Virus record (IMG/VR): IMGVR_UViG_3300047480_000208
Coordinates: 1-34,009 of that record
Strand: one strand, 5' to 3'
DNA length: 34,009 bases
From: a virus
The first letter of the stretch is position 1. Every line of letters starts with the position of its first letter. Position numbers and translations under genes: made by a program. The notes below the pieces were generated by a model. It was not told where the DNA came from and did not search any database. It saw only the letters and a list, made by a program, of their open reading frames with translations. Positions 26,493 through 33,711 of the stretch are shown here, piece after piece.

Positions 26493-27091
26493 GGTGACTC
26501 AAATCTTGAGTACCACTTATACTCTTGATAAGGGATAACAGTAGAGTCTACCCACCAGTCTTCATGACCAATTTTACAAACCAGCGAGTATCCTAAGCTA
26601 TCTAAAATTTCTCTCTGTGCATCTCTAAGGGCTGCGTTTTTATAATGAATTATAAACTCGTGTTCAAATGAAATTACTGTAAATCGATAGTGATTTAGAG
26701 GCAAAGCAATTAAACCAAGTAGCGGCTGCCCTATTGGATCACGTGGCCTACCGCCTCTATCCATTGGACTTTCAATATCGATTTGTAGATAGTCTATTTG
26801 TTTTGGAAAATTATTTTCCTCAAAATATTTAAGGTAATTAAATTTTGTTGCATCCTCCACAAGGCATGGGTTAGATCTAACTGAGTTATATTTTTCTGCA
26901 TGCTTTTCGTTTAAATCAAATCCTATACCCTTCCAGCCATAATCCTTTTCCATCCTATATGTAGTATTTCCCTGTATTGGATCTGCAGATCCCATTTCTA
27001 CATAGTATCCATCCTTTTTATACTTCAATATGTCTAACGCAAATGCGTCTGAAGAATGGATAAAATTTCTTTTATCAATAGGTTGTTCCAT
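26489..27091 (-). CDS. FkbM-like SAM-dependent methyltransferase, 200 aa
   Basis: The FkbM-type pattern is clear in the N-terminal half: motif I YVEMGSADP at 30-38, then TTYRMEKDYGWKGIGFDLN at ~43-61, and LQIDIESP at 102-109. The usual FkbM order is G-x-x-x-G-x-x, then a Glu/Asp at the end of the next strand, then (V/I)-D-x-E in the third. FkbM enzymes make O-methyl groups on sugars or small molecules. It starts eight bases inside the end of the oxygenase gene upstream, with AGAGGA before the ATG, so it belongs to the oxygenase operon. A tailoring role beside hydroxylases is likely; the substrate is unknown. Confidence 0.75.
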   Translation of the reverse strand: MEQPIDKRNFIHSSDAFALDILKYKKDGYYVEMGSADPIQGNTTYRMEKDYGWKGIGFDLNEKHAEKYNSVRSNPCLVEDATKFNYLKYFEENNFPKQIDYLQIDIESPMDRGGRPRDPIGQPLLGLIALPLNHYRFTVISFEHEFIIHYKNAALRDAQREILDSLGYSLVCKIGHEDWWVDSTVIPYQEYKWYSRFESP

Positions 27092-27680
27092 CTGATTCCT
27101 CTATTCCATTAAACAATTCCTTATTTAGAATTGTAGGTTTATCTTTAGAGCCCTTAACAAACATTGTTGAAACATATCTAAAGTTATTGCTCTTTACTGG
27201 TAGTGTACCATGAAGAATATTCCCTCCATGTATAATCATAGATCTTGCCTTAGGCTTATGGACTAAATTAAGTTCTGGATATTCAATCTCTCCGCCTTCG
27301 TAATCGTCATTATAATAAATAACTAATCCATATCTAATGTGATAATCTTCTTCGTATTTCCAATAATCACGATGTAACCCCAAGCTGTCATCTTTTGTGT
27401 ACCTAGCAATGTTAATACCAGTAATTTCTAAAACGCTATCGAATATACTAAGACACCTTTTGTATATTTCATTATAAACAGAATTGTCTAGAAGTCTTGA
27501 CATTGGATCTAAAACTTTTCCATACCAGAAATTAAATTCATACTCATCTTTATTAATTGGATCCCAAAGTGTTCCCTCTAAACTGTCTATCTGATTTAAT
27601 ATTTTTGATTGCTCTTCAATCGTTATAAAATTTTCTATTTCATAAATATCTGGTAAAATTTTATTTATTTTCATATTCAT
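27075..27680 (-). CDS. 2-oxoglutarate/Fe(II) oxygenase, P4H type (island member 7), 201 aa
   Basis: Iron ligands are visible as H103-x-D105 (GLHRDYW) and H157 (ILHGTL); R168 (NFRYVST) fits the 2-oxoglutarate contact. The shared signature NDDYEGGEIEY lies at 124-134. At about 201 residues it is the shortest member and lacks the long N-terminal helical extension seen in the others. It starts as ATGA inside the stop of the preceding oxygenase. The family hydroxylates protein side chains or small molecules using O2 and 2-oxoglutarate; the substrate here is unknown. Confidence 0.85.
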   Translation of the reverse strand: MNMKINKILPDIYEIENFITIEEQSKILNQIDSLEGTLWDPINKDEYEFNFWYGKVLDPMSRLLDNSVYNEIYKRCLSIFDSVLEITGINIARYTKDDSLGLHRDYWKYEEDYHIRYGLVIYYNDDYEGGEIEYPELNLVHKPKARSMIIHGGNILHGTLPVKSNNFRYVSTMFVKGSKDKPTILNKELFNGIEESDGTTY

Positions 27681-28474
27681 CCAGTCACATCATCATGTGT
27701 TTTGCTGACAATGTCATCCCATATGTCTTTATGTCTTTGGTCAAGAAAAGACAAGAAGTCTCCTTCGCTCATAGAATTTTTATCATTATAATATTCTTCC
27801 GTTCCATCCTGCCAATATTTCCAATAACTTCTAATTATATACTTTGTGCCATTCTCCACAATTTTAACACCATGATAAACTGGATGTTTTGACGGAAACA
27901 CTATTGCGTCACCCTTTGATGGCTTATAGGATATTCGGTGCAAAACTTTCGAATAATCTTCTTCAAATACCTTAAAGCATATTTCTCCGCCGTCGTAGTC
28001 ATCGTTTAGATAAAAAACACAAGTGGTTTGAAACTTCATCCCTGGCTCATAATCTCTTTCGAGCTGATAGTCTGTGTGATAATTCATTGCCTGAGTTCCA
28101 GAAACTCCTGACATTTGATTGTAATAGCATAAATCTGGACCGCCAAATTCCCAATTATCTAACTGTATATTCTGTGCCTCAGAATATTTTTTTGTTACAT
28201 AATAAAATGCATCGGTAAACTGTTGAAGTGATTTATTCTTAGAAGACTCTTTTGTTACATTATCATCCCATTCGGCCATTGATGGAAAAGACTTAGAATT
28301 CATTCCTCCTAATGGAAGAAATATTTTTTCTCCAAAGGAATACCAACCAAGCCACTTACTAGAAAATTCTTCACCCCTAAGATAATTTATTAAATCATCA
28401 CTTTGAGTCAATATGTTTTTAAAGACCCAAATTTTAGGGTGAAGAACTTCTAATTCAACATCATCAAATGACAA
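27677..28474 (-). CDS. 2-oxoglutarate/Fe(II) oxygenase, P4H type (island member 6), 265 aa
   Basis: TTG start at 28474, directly next to the upstream stop, with AAGGA nine bases before. Ligands: H133-x-D135 (NYHTDYQ) and H201 (VYHGVKIV); K211 (TKYIIRSYW) fits the 2-oxoglutarate contact. The signature is YLNDDYDGGEICF (155-167), with a D in place of the usual E. A conserved MNYHTDYQ motif precedes the core. An N-terminal helical domain of ~120 residues, rich in aromatic residues (WLGWYSFGEK), probably shapes the substrate site and differs between the paralogs. Confidence 0.88.
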   Translation of the reverse strand: MSFDDVELEVLHPKIWVFKNILTQSDDLINYLRGEEFSSKWLGWYSFGEKIFLPLGGMNSKSFPSMAEWDDNVTKESSKNKSLQQFTDAFYYVTKKYSEAQNIQLDNWEFGGPDLCYYNQMSGVSGTQAMNYHTDYQLERDYEPGMKFQTTCVFYLNDDYDGGEICFKVFEEDYSKVLHRISYKPSKGDAIVFPSKHPVYHGVKIVENGTKYIIRSYWKYWQDGTEEYYNDKNSMSEGDFLSFLDQRHKDIWDDIVSKTHDDVTG

Positions 28475-29239
28475 CTACATCATTCCTTGCATCTGCTCGT
28501 GATATGCCTTAATATACTCTTCAGTTGGGCCACCAGGACCACCGACTACATATCCATCAACAAATATAAAACCAGGAGTAATATACTTTTCTCCTTCTTT
28601 CATAATATGAACCTGATGCTTATATGGATCAGTAGATGGGAATATTAGTGCGCTACCAGCCTTTGGCTTTGCAGTAAACGTAACCATATCCTTTGTTCTT
28701 GGATCTAAGGCATCATCTGGTGGCCTTAAGTGACCATTTACTTCTAATCTTAAATCTTCTGGTCTAATAACAAAGGAGATTTCTCCACCCTCGTAATCAT
28801 CATTCCAGTAAATAATAATAGACCATTCTAAGCTATTGTCTCCAGCCTGTCTATCGAAGTGTGCTCCCATAGCGCATCCTGGAATGTACTTAGATATACC
28901 TACAAAAGGGGACACGTTTGGTTCACCTTTCAATCCTCTATCTACGATAAAGGCTTCTGCAATATTTCTAATTGCATTTCTAATTGTAGATATAATGAGG
29001 TCTACATCTTTTCTAACTTCTGGGTCTAGATTTTCCACTTCAGAAAGATTAAAATCCTTTTTCTTTCCAAAGATGTTTCCATCTCTACTGCTTGAGTTCC
29101 AATTATTCCATTTAGGAATTACTTTATGAACTCTTTCGTCAGAATCCAGCTTATTGATCAGATCAATAATTTCTTGAGGATTCTCAATCACATCTGAATA
29201 CATGTAAACATTTTCATGTAATCTTTCTTCTAGTTGCAT
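28475..29239 (-). CDS. 2-oxoglutarate/Fe(II) oxygenase, P4H type (island member 5), 254 aa
   Basis: Ligands: H127-x-D129 (GAHFDRQ) and H208 (YKHQVHIM); K218 (EKYITPGF) for 2-oxoglutarate. Signature YWNDDYEGGEISF at 144-156. It carries an insertion of ~25 residues after the first strands (EVNGHLRPPDDALDPRTKD, ~166-184) that is not in the closest paralogs. The start overlaps the previous stop as TAATG, with GAGGAAAG before it. The insertion could form a substrate loop. Confidence 0.88.
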   Translation of the reverse strand: MQLEERLHENVYMYSDVIENPQEIIDLINKLDSDERVHKVIPKWNNWNSSSRDGNIFGKKKDFNLSEVENLDPEVRKDVDLIISTIRNAIRNIAEAFIVDRGLKGEPNVSPFVGISKYIPGCAMGAHFDRQAGDNSLEWSIIIYWNDDYEGGEISFVIRPEDLRLEVNGHLRPPDDALDPRTKDMVTFTAKPKAGSALIFPSTDPYKHQVHIMKEGEKYITPGFIFVDGYVVGGPGGPTEEYIKAYHEQMQGMM

Positions 29240-29982
29240 TATTCGCTTTCCTCCATTTTATATTTATTTCCATCTGGATCTAACTTGTATCCTTCTTTTA
29301 GTGCATCTTGCCAACCAGCTTTTATAACCTCTTGCTCTTCTCTAATTCTTTTCATTTCTGCATCCCAAGCATCAATTGTTTCTTGAGGATAAGCACTCTG
29401 ATCTCTATCATCCCAGAATGATCCAAGCGTGTATCTAATTCCAGAAGTAATCATTGTTACCTCATGAGTGTTGTCAAACCCGCCAGCAAATGCTGCAAGT
29501 GCCCCTGTTTTTGGATGAATTAGCTGATCCTGTTTATTAAACTTTAGAAGACCACCTTCGAATTCATCATTTAAGTAAAGGAATGCGGCATATCTACTTC
29601 TTTCAAATGGTCCAGTATTTCCTTCTAGATCAGTATTATCTGAGTGTTCTTTTGCAAAAGCACCTGGCTCCCATTTTTGAGCATGAAAACCAATTTTGTG
29701 AATATCAGAAGTAGGCTTGCCATGAACCTCTGCGACAGCACTAATTATTTTATTCTGTAGAATAGAAAAAAAGTCAGAAGGCAAACCAAATTGTTCTAAC
29801 TCCTCATCACCATCTTGAGGAAGTACGGATGAATATGACTCATAGAACGTAATTGGTGTCCATGAAAGTTTTTCATTTTTAACTTGAGCCTCCATAACAT
29901 CAATAATTGCTTGAGACTCTTCTTTGGTCAAAAAGTTTTCGTACAACAAGATATCTTTAGTTAATCTGATATAGTTAGACAT
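29239..29982 (-). CDS. 2-oxoglutarate/Fe(II) oxygenase, P4H type (island member 4), 247 aa
   Basis: Ligands: H113-x-D115 (KEHSDN) and H173 (NTHEVTMI); R183 (GIRYTLGSFWDD) for 2-oxoglutarate. The usual acidic signature is altered to YLNDEFEGGLLKF (136-148), the most divergent of the seven. Its GIRYTLGSFWDDRD ending is like that of prolyl-4-hydroxylase-type enzymes. The C-terminal ~45 residues form a charged helix. GAGGAG lies five bases before the ATG and overlaps the upstream stop region, so translation is coupled. Confidence 0.87.
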   Translation of the reverse strand: MSNYIRLTKDILLYENFLTKEESQAIIDVMEAQVKNEKLSWTPITFYESYSSVLPQDGDEELEQFGLPSDFFSILQNKIISAVAEVHGKPTSDIHKIGFHAQKWEPGAFAKEHSDNTDLEGNTGPFERSRYAAFLYLNDEFEGGLLKFNKQDQLIHPKTGALAAFAGGFDNTHEVTMITSGIRYTLGSFWDDRDQSAYPQETIDAWDAEMKRIREEQEVIKAGWQDALKEGYKLDPDGNKYKMEESE

Positions 29983-29984
29983 AA

Positions 29985-30743
29985 TTACTCCTCATAAACG
30001 CTTTCATAAAGCTTCTTGCCACGCATTTCTGGATCTAGCAAGGTTCTATAGTATTCTTTGTTGGCTTCTGGTTTATTTGCGCCAGTATGCTCTAATATTG
30101 TCCAGAAGAATGGCACTGTATATCTTATATTTCCTTTTATTTCAGTAACTCCATGAATATAATTCATATCACCTGGGAAGAAATATGCAGCTCCTCTTTT
30201 AGGTTTAATGCTAACTCCTTGTAGAGGCCAATAAATTTCTCCACCCTCATAGTCATCATTTAAGTAAAACAAACTAGCTATGTCGTAATAAGGGAAATCA
30301 TTAGGTAGTCCTGCATCAGGACCATCATGAAGCTCTTTGTCAGCATGAGGCTTCTGGATATGTCCAGGTAGCCATCTTACAATTGTTTGACCAGTTGGTT
30401 GAACTCTAACATTAAAAAAGTTTTCTATTACTGGTTGAAGTCTTTGAAACAAACCCTCGATAACTGGACCAATTTTTGGATCATTTTTGTCTAATGAGGG
30501 TCTGGTTGCTACTCTATCTTTCCAATAATTAGCATCATATATAGTAGTTCCATTTTCATTAACGTGACTTTCCGTATAATCCCAAATGGTTATATTTTTA
30601 GCAGCATTTTCTAAAAAGTCTATTTCTTCTTCGGTCATAAAGTTTTCTAGCTCAACAATATTGTCTTTACTCGTCCCAAAAAAACCAGAAGGAGTTATAG
30701 ATTTTGTTACCTGATCTAAATGATTTACATTCATCTTTTCCAT
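29985..30743 (-). CDS. 2-oxoglutarate/Fe(II) oxygenase, P4H type (island member 3), 252 aa
   Basis: Ligands: H133-x-D135 (KPHADKE) and H197 (YIHGVTEI); R207 (NIRYTVPFFW) for 2-oxoglutarate. Signature YLNDDYEGGEIYW at 160-172. An N-terminal helical extension of ~100 residues (NFMTEEEIDFLENAAKNI) is typical of P4H-like proteins. The start has an unusual context: TGATATAAT lies exactly six bases before the ATG and there is no usable ribosome binding site at proper distance (GAGGAG is 15 bases upstream), so an internal leaderless promoter may restart transcription inside the operon. Confidence 0.88.
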   Translation of the reverse strand: MEKMNVNHLDQVTKSITPSGFFGTSKDNIVELENFMTEEEIDFLENAAKNITIWDYTESHVNENGTTIYDANYWKDRVATRPSLDKNDPKIGPVIEGLFQRLQPVIENFFNVRVQPTGQTIVRWLPGHIQKPHADKELHDGPDAGLPNDFPYYDIASLFYLNDDYEGGEIYWPLQGVSIKPKRGAAYFFPGDMNYIHGVTEIKGNIRYTVPFFWTILEHTGANKPEANKEYYRTLLDPEMRGKKLYESVYEE

Positions 30744-30749
30744 ATTAAT

Positions 30750-30758
30750 ATTATATCA
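30750..30758 (-). promoter_or_regulatory. Internal leaderless promoter in the oxygenase operon
   Basis: TGATATAAT, hexamer at 30755-30750, begins inside the stop codon of the DUF6065-like gene and lies six bases (ATTAAT) before the ATG at 30743. The -35 (TTTCTA) is poor. Confidence 0.5.
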
Positions 30759-31472
30759 CTCCTCTATAGGTGTAGAAAGATCATTAATTTTTAGCCTTAT
30801 GGCCTTTAATTCGTGATCTCCTAACTTTGTGCCGTCGTACTCTACACCGTCTCTGTAAAAATTAGTAAATTTGCCTTGCATAGTTATTTCTTTCCAAACT
30901 TTATTTCTTTCTTCTTTTTGCTGCCAAGACATCTCTGGCCACACTTTATCCTGAATTTCCAATTCAACCTCGTTATATTTTCCTAAAGATATAGGTATAA
31001 AAGTTGCTATAGGTGTTCCAGCTGGAATAGTAATTTTTGTATTAGGTCTTGTTATCTTCCATGCTACTGGTATGGCCTCTTGAAAAAATGAAGTTGAGAT
31101 TATAGTTGTAAATGGCATTGCTCCGTCTATAAAATAATTAGGAGGAACTATCTGAAGCATAGAGGTATTTTTATCTGTCTCAAAGAATATTCCCGTATAG
31201 AAGCTAATGGTTCCATTTGATCTCTGAGTGCTACAGAATCCTCCTGGATCTTTAAGAACTTTAACGTGCTCTGCGCTTGAATTAGATATGCCATCCCAAA
31301 TAAACTCTACATCATCTAACAAAGATATAGACCAACCTATTGTATTTGCTAAACTGACTGGAAAACACTTATATGCATGAGCATTATCGGTTGCGTCCAT
31401 CCAATCTCTTTTTACCCTAGTCTGTTCTATCTTGACTCTATGACCAGCATGTTTATAGGCTTTAACCTGCAC
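30756..31472 (-). CDS. DUF6065-like protein, 238 aa
   Basis: By recalled pattern this matches the DUF6065 family of unknown function: RDWMDATDNAHAYKCFPVSL (~22-41), ANTIGWSISLLDDVEFIWDG (~42-61), a central GIFFETD and MLQIVPPNY, and TIPAGTPIATFIPI (~148-161). I favour the GTG at 31472 because GGGAGAG lies about eight bases before it and it fits the family's usual N-terminus; ATGs at 31499 and 31526 lie farther inside the upstream oxygenase gene. It sits between two oxygenases. The related gene at 32138-32821 shares the IPAGTP motif. Function unknown. Confidence 0.75.
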   Translation of the reverse strand: MQVKAYKHAGHRVKIEQTRVKRDWMDATDNAHAYKCFPVSLANTIGWSISLLDDVEFIWDGISNSSAEHVKVLKDPGGFCSTQRSNGTISFYTGIFFETDKNTSMLQIVPPNYFIDGAMPFTTIISTSFFQEAIPVAWKITRPNTKITIPAGTPIATFIPISLGKYNEVELEIQDKVWPEMSWQQKEERNKVWKEITMQGKFTNFYRDGVEYDGTKLGDHELKAIRLKINDLSTPIEE

Positions 31473-32136
31473 TTGGCTCACTCTCCCATTTAGGATCATA
31501 CATTTCTTGAGTGTGAAACTTTCCACTATAGTCCAGCATTGTTACAATAGAATACTTGGTTCCAGAAGTAACTGGTTTTGCTTGATGAGGATACATGTAG
31601 TTAGATGGGAATATATAAAGATCTCCAGCCTTTGGTTTTATGTTAAGATTCTGTAATCTAAAATATAGCTCTCCCCCTTCATAATCATCGTTAACATATG
31701 CAACTAGTGATACTGTACAATTATATGAATAGCCGTGGTCATGGTGTTCCATGAAGTGCTGTCCTGGTCCATATTTAATAAAATTAAATGCTTCCCAATA
31801 CTTTAAATCCATTAAGTTATAATCTTTACGATAATCGTTGACAGCTGCAGACTGAACATCAAAAACATCCTGCCACAAAGCCTGGAGTTTTGAAGATTCT
31901 TCGCTCTTGTCATATTGAATATCAGTTTTCTTAAACTTAAAATCTACACAATCTCTATAATCTGGCATAAGCTGTTGGTATCCAACATAGGCTGGTTGCC
32001 ATGCATACTTAGCTCCAGAATTAACTGGACTTAAAATATTTTCTAATCGATTAATTACATCTAGCTCTTCTTTAATAACATCCCTATAAACAACAATTCC
32101 GTTGCCTAGAGACTCTTTACCTGACCAAGTTTGCAT
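31462..32136 (-). CDS. 2-oxoglutarate/Fe(II) oxygenase, P4H type (island member 2), 224 aa
   Basis: I choose the ATG at 32136 (MQTWSGK) because it lies one base after the upstream stop, with GGAGAG twelve bases before; the upstream ATG at 32187 lies within the previous gene and has no ribosome binding site. Ligands: H131-x-D133 (EHHDHGYSY) and H184 (YPHQA); K194 (GTKYSIVTM) for 2-oxoglutarate. Signature YVNDDYEGGELYF at 147-159. It is the closest relative of member 1: both share EAFNF(V/I)KY, a (A/H)DHG-x-(F/S)Y-x-CTVS core and KPKAGD. It overlaps the DUF6065-like gene by 11 bases. Confidence 0.88.
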   Translation of the reverse strand: MQTWSGKESLGNGIVVYRDVIKEELDVINRLENILSPVNSGAKYAWQPAYVGYQQLMPDYRDCVDFKFKKTDIQYDKSEESSKLQALWQDVFDVQSAAVNDYRKDYNLMDLKYWEAFNFIKYGPGQHFMEHHDHGYSYNCTVSLVAYVNDDYEGGELYFRLQNLNIKPKAGDLYIFPSNYMYPHQAKPVTSGTKYSIVTMLDYSGKFHTQEMYDPKWESEPSAG

Positions 32137-32137
32137 A

Positions 32138-32821
32138 TTACTTGTACTCTCTCCTATTCCATACCTTGCTCTTATACACTCCGCCATCTGGTTGACGGTA
32201 AAATTTCATATTTTCAGTCATCTTGTCATGCATATCTTTTTGAGACAAAAACTTTATTTCATGTTGCCAATCTTCTCTTTTAAAAGGAAGAATTTGAAGA
32301 TAAGGTGTTCCTGCTGGGATAGTTCCCTCCCAACCTTCTACTAAGAAGAACGGGAAAGTACCAGATAGATGAACACTATCATTGTCTACAACTCCAGTAG
32401 TATTTAGGAATGGTAAATCAAATCTATTCATCGGAGTCATATACAAACAACTATAACCTTCTGGGACCTCTAGTGCCCAATCAGGATACCAAGCAAAATG
32501 TTCTTTGTAATAACCCTTTGGATGCTCAAACTGGGGCATTGGAGTTCTAGTTGTACAGAATCCCATATTTCTTTTATCGTCTATCCTTACATTGATTTTA
32601 CCATTTGTATCTTTATAAAATGTTATATCACATGGTGTTTTAAAAACATAGCCAGTAATAAAGGCATCCATAACTGCTGGGCAAGCCTTCCAAGTTGGGA
32701 TGTACCCGTAGTCATCTTTTGTACCCTCTTTTGGAAATGGGCAAACTTCTTTTGTTGCCTTATAATATTCACCATTTGGCATTTTGGCAAATCGATCAGC
32801 ATCTTTATACCATTTAGGCAT
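32138..32821 (-). CDS. DUF6065-related protein, 227 aa
   Basis: Related to the gene at 30756-31472 rather than to the oxygenases: the middle has EGYSCLYMTPMNRFD (like MLQIVPPNY in the other) and ends in TIPAGTPYLQILPF (~167-180, like TIPAGTPIATFIPI). An N-terminal region with KACPAVMDAFITGYVFKTPCDITFYKD is its own. No catalytic motif is recognised. The ATG at 32821 has no ribosome binding site. It follows oxygenase member 1 and precedes member 2, so oxygenase plus this family appears as a repeated pair. Function unknown. Confidence 0.65.
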   Translation of the reverse strand: MPKWYKDADRFAKMPNGEYYKATKEVCPFPKEGTKDDYGYIPTWKACPAVMDAFITGYVFKTPCDITFYKDTNGKINVRIDDKRNMGFCTTRTPMPQFEHPKGYYKEHFAWYPDWALEVPEGYSCLYMTPMNRFDLPFLNTTGVVDNDSVHLSGTFPFFLVEGWEGTIPAGTPYLQILPFKREDWQHEIKFLSQKDMHDKMTENMKFYRQPDGGVYKSKVWNRREYK

Positions 32822-32897
32822 TACTGAGTGCGTTGTCCCTGGTACAGACGGACTAAACTTAGTTAGCCATGGCCTGAATGCAGAAAAAATTATTTTA

Positions 32898-33605
32898 TTA
32901 ATATCCGCCTTCGCTTCCTGGACTCTTATGATACCTATCGTTGTAATCCATCATAATTACAACAGCATATTTTGTTCCTGATCTTATATTTAAAGAGGCA
33001 TGTTCATAAACAAAATTTGAAGGAAATAACATAATATCTCCAGCTTTTGGTTTTATTGTTAAATCATGTCTAGGAAATTCAAGCTCTCCGCCCTCGTAAT
33101 CGTCATTTAAATAAACAACAGCTGAAACCGTACATGTATAGAATGGCCCATGATCTGCATGAATTTTAAAATATTCTCCTGGTAAATATTTAACAAAATT
33201 AAAAGCTTCTTTATACTTAATATTAAAATGCCATAAGCTTTCATAATGCCTCAAAGTTACATCTAATCTATCATTAACCATGTCGTGAGCTTTAGCAAGA
33301 GCCTCATTCTCTGGTATATATGTTCCTAACGCTTCTTTTTTATACTTTAAATCATAGCAGTTTCTAGCATGAGTTGTTCTTTCTTTGCCGTTAACGCTAG
33401 CTTCATTCCACTGTATTTTTGGAATACCAAGGGAGATCTCATTTTCAATAAGATTTATAATTGTATTACAGTCTTCTTTATTTATAGCATTTCGATACAA
33501 ATTGATTCCATAATCTAAATTAATAACTTCTACGTCATCTTGTATCTTTTGGGTATCTAATCTTTTTTTTGTTTTTTCTATTCTTGGTAAATCATACCAT
33601 TCCAT
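32898..33605 (-). CDS. 2-oxoglutarate/Fe(II) oxygenase, P4H type (island member 1), 235 aa
   Basis: The ATG at 33605 (MEWYDLP) is chosen because AGGAG sits five bases before it; a longer frame begins at 33695 but would include the upstream terminator. Ligands: H149-x-D151 (KIHADHG) and H202 (YEHASL); K212 (GTKYAVVIMM) for 2-oxoglutarate. Signature YLNDDYEGGELEF at 165-177. It is the promoter-proximal gene of the island. P4H-type enzymes hydroxylate proline or similar residues in proteins; the adjacent Pro/Phe repeat gene is a possible substrate, though not proven. Confidence 0.9.
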   Translation of the reverse strand: MEWYDLPRIEKTKKRLDTQKIQDDVEVINLDYGINLYRNAINKEDCNTIINLIENEISLGIPKIQWNEASVNGKERTTHARNCYDLKYKKEALGTYIPENEALAKAHDMVNDRLDVTLRHYESLWHFNIKYKEAFNFVKYLPGEYFKIHADHGPFYTCTVSAVVYLNDDYEGGELEFPRHDLTIKPKAGDIMLFPSNFVYEHASLNIRSGTKYAVVIMMDYNDRYHKSPGSEGGY

Positions 33606-33629
33606 AACATCTCCTATACACTTGTATAA

Positions 33630-33658
33630 ATTGTAGCATATACAATTTTTATAAACAA
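33630..33658 (-). promoter_or_regulatory. Promoter of the oxygenase island
   Basis: TTGTTT (33658-33653), 17 bases, then TACAAT (33635-33630) with TGC forming an extended -10. It lies just downstream of the terminator. Predicted leader about 18 bases with AGGAG. Confidence 0.65.
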
Positions 33659-33665
33659 TAGCAAA

Positions 33666-33692
33666 AGAGGGGGCATTTTGAGTGCCCCCTCT
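33666..33692 (-). terminator. Rho-independent terminator after the Pro/Phe repeat gene
   Basis: GAGGGGGCA pairs perfectly with TGCCCCCTC (33667-33675 and 33683-33691, plus one A-T pair outside) around a seven-base loop, followed by TTTT on the minus strand. It lies 20 bases after the repeat-gene stop. A weaker U-tract lies on the other side. Confidence 0.88.
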
Positions 33693-33711
33693 CATATTAA
33701 ACTATATTTTA

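Noticed and set aside
27075-33605. Oxygenases as DNA-base hydroxylases (TET/JBP type)
   Set aside because: The spacing and the YLNDDYEGGE plus K/R pattern match prolyl-4-hydroxylase-type enzymes better, and no DNA-modification partners are visible. Not fully excluded.
33606-33695. N-terminal extension of oxygenase member 1 starting at 33695
   Set aside because: The extra residues would be translated from the terminator hairpin and promoter; the ATG at 33605 has AGGAG at correct spacing.
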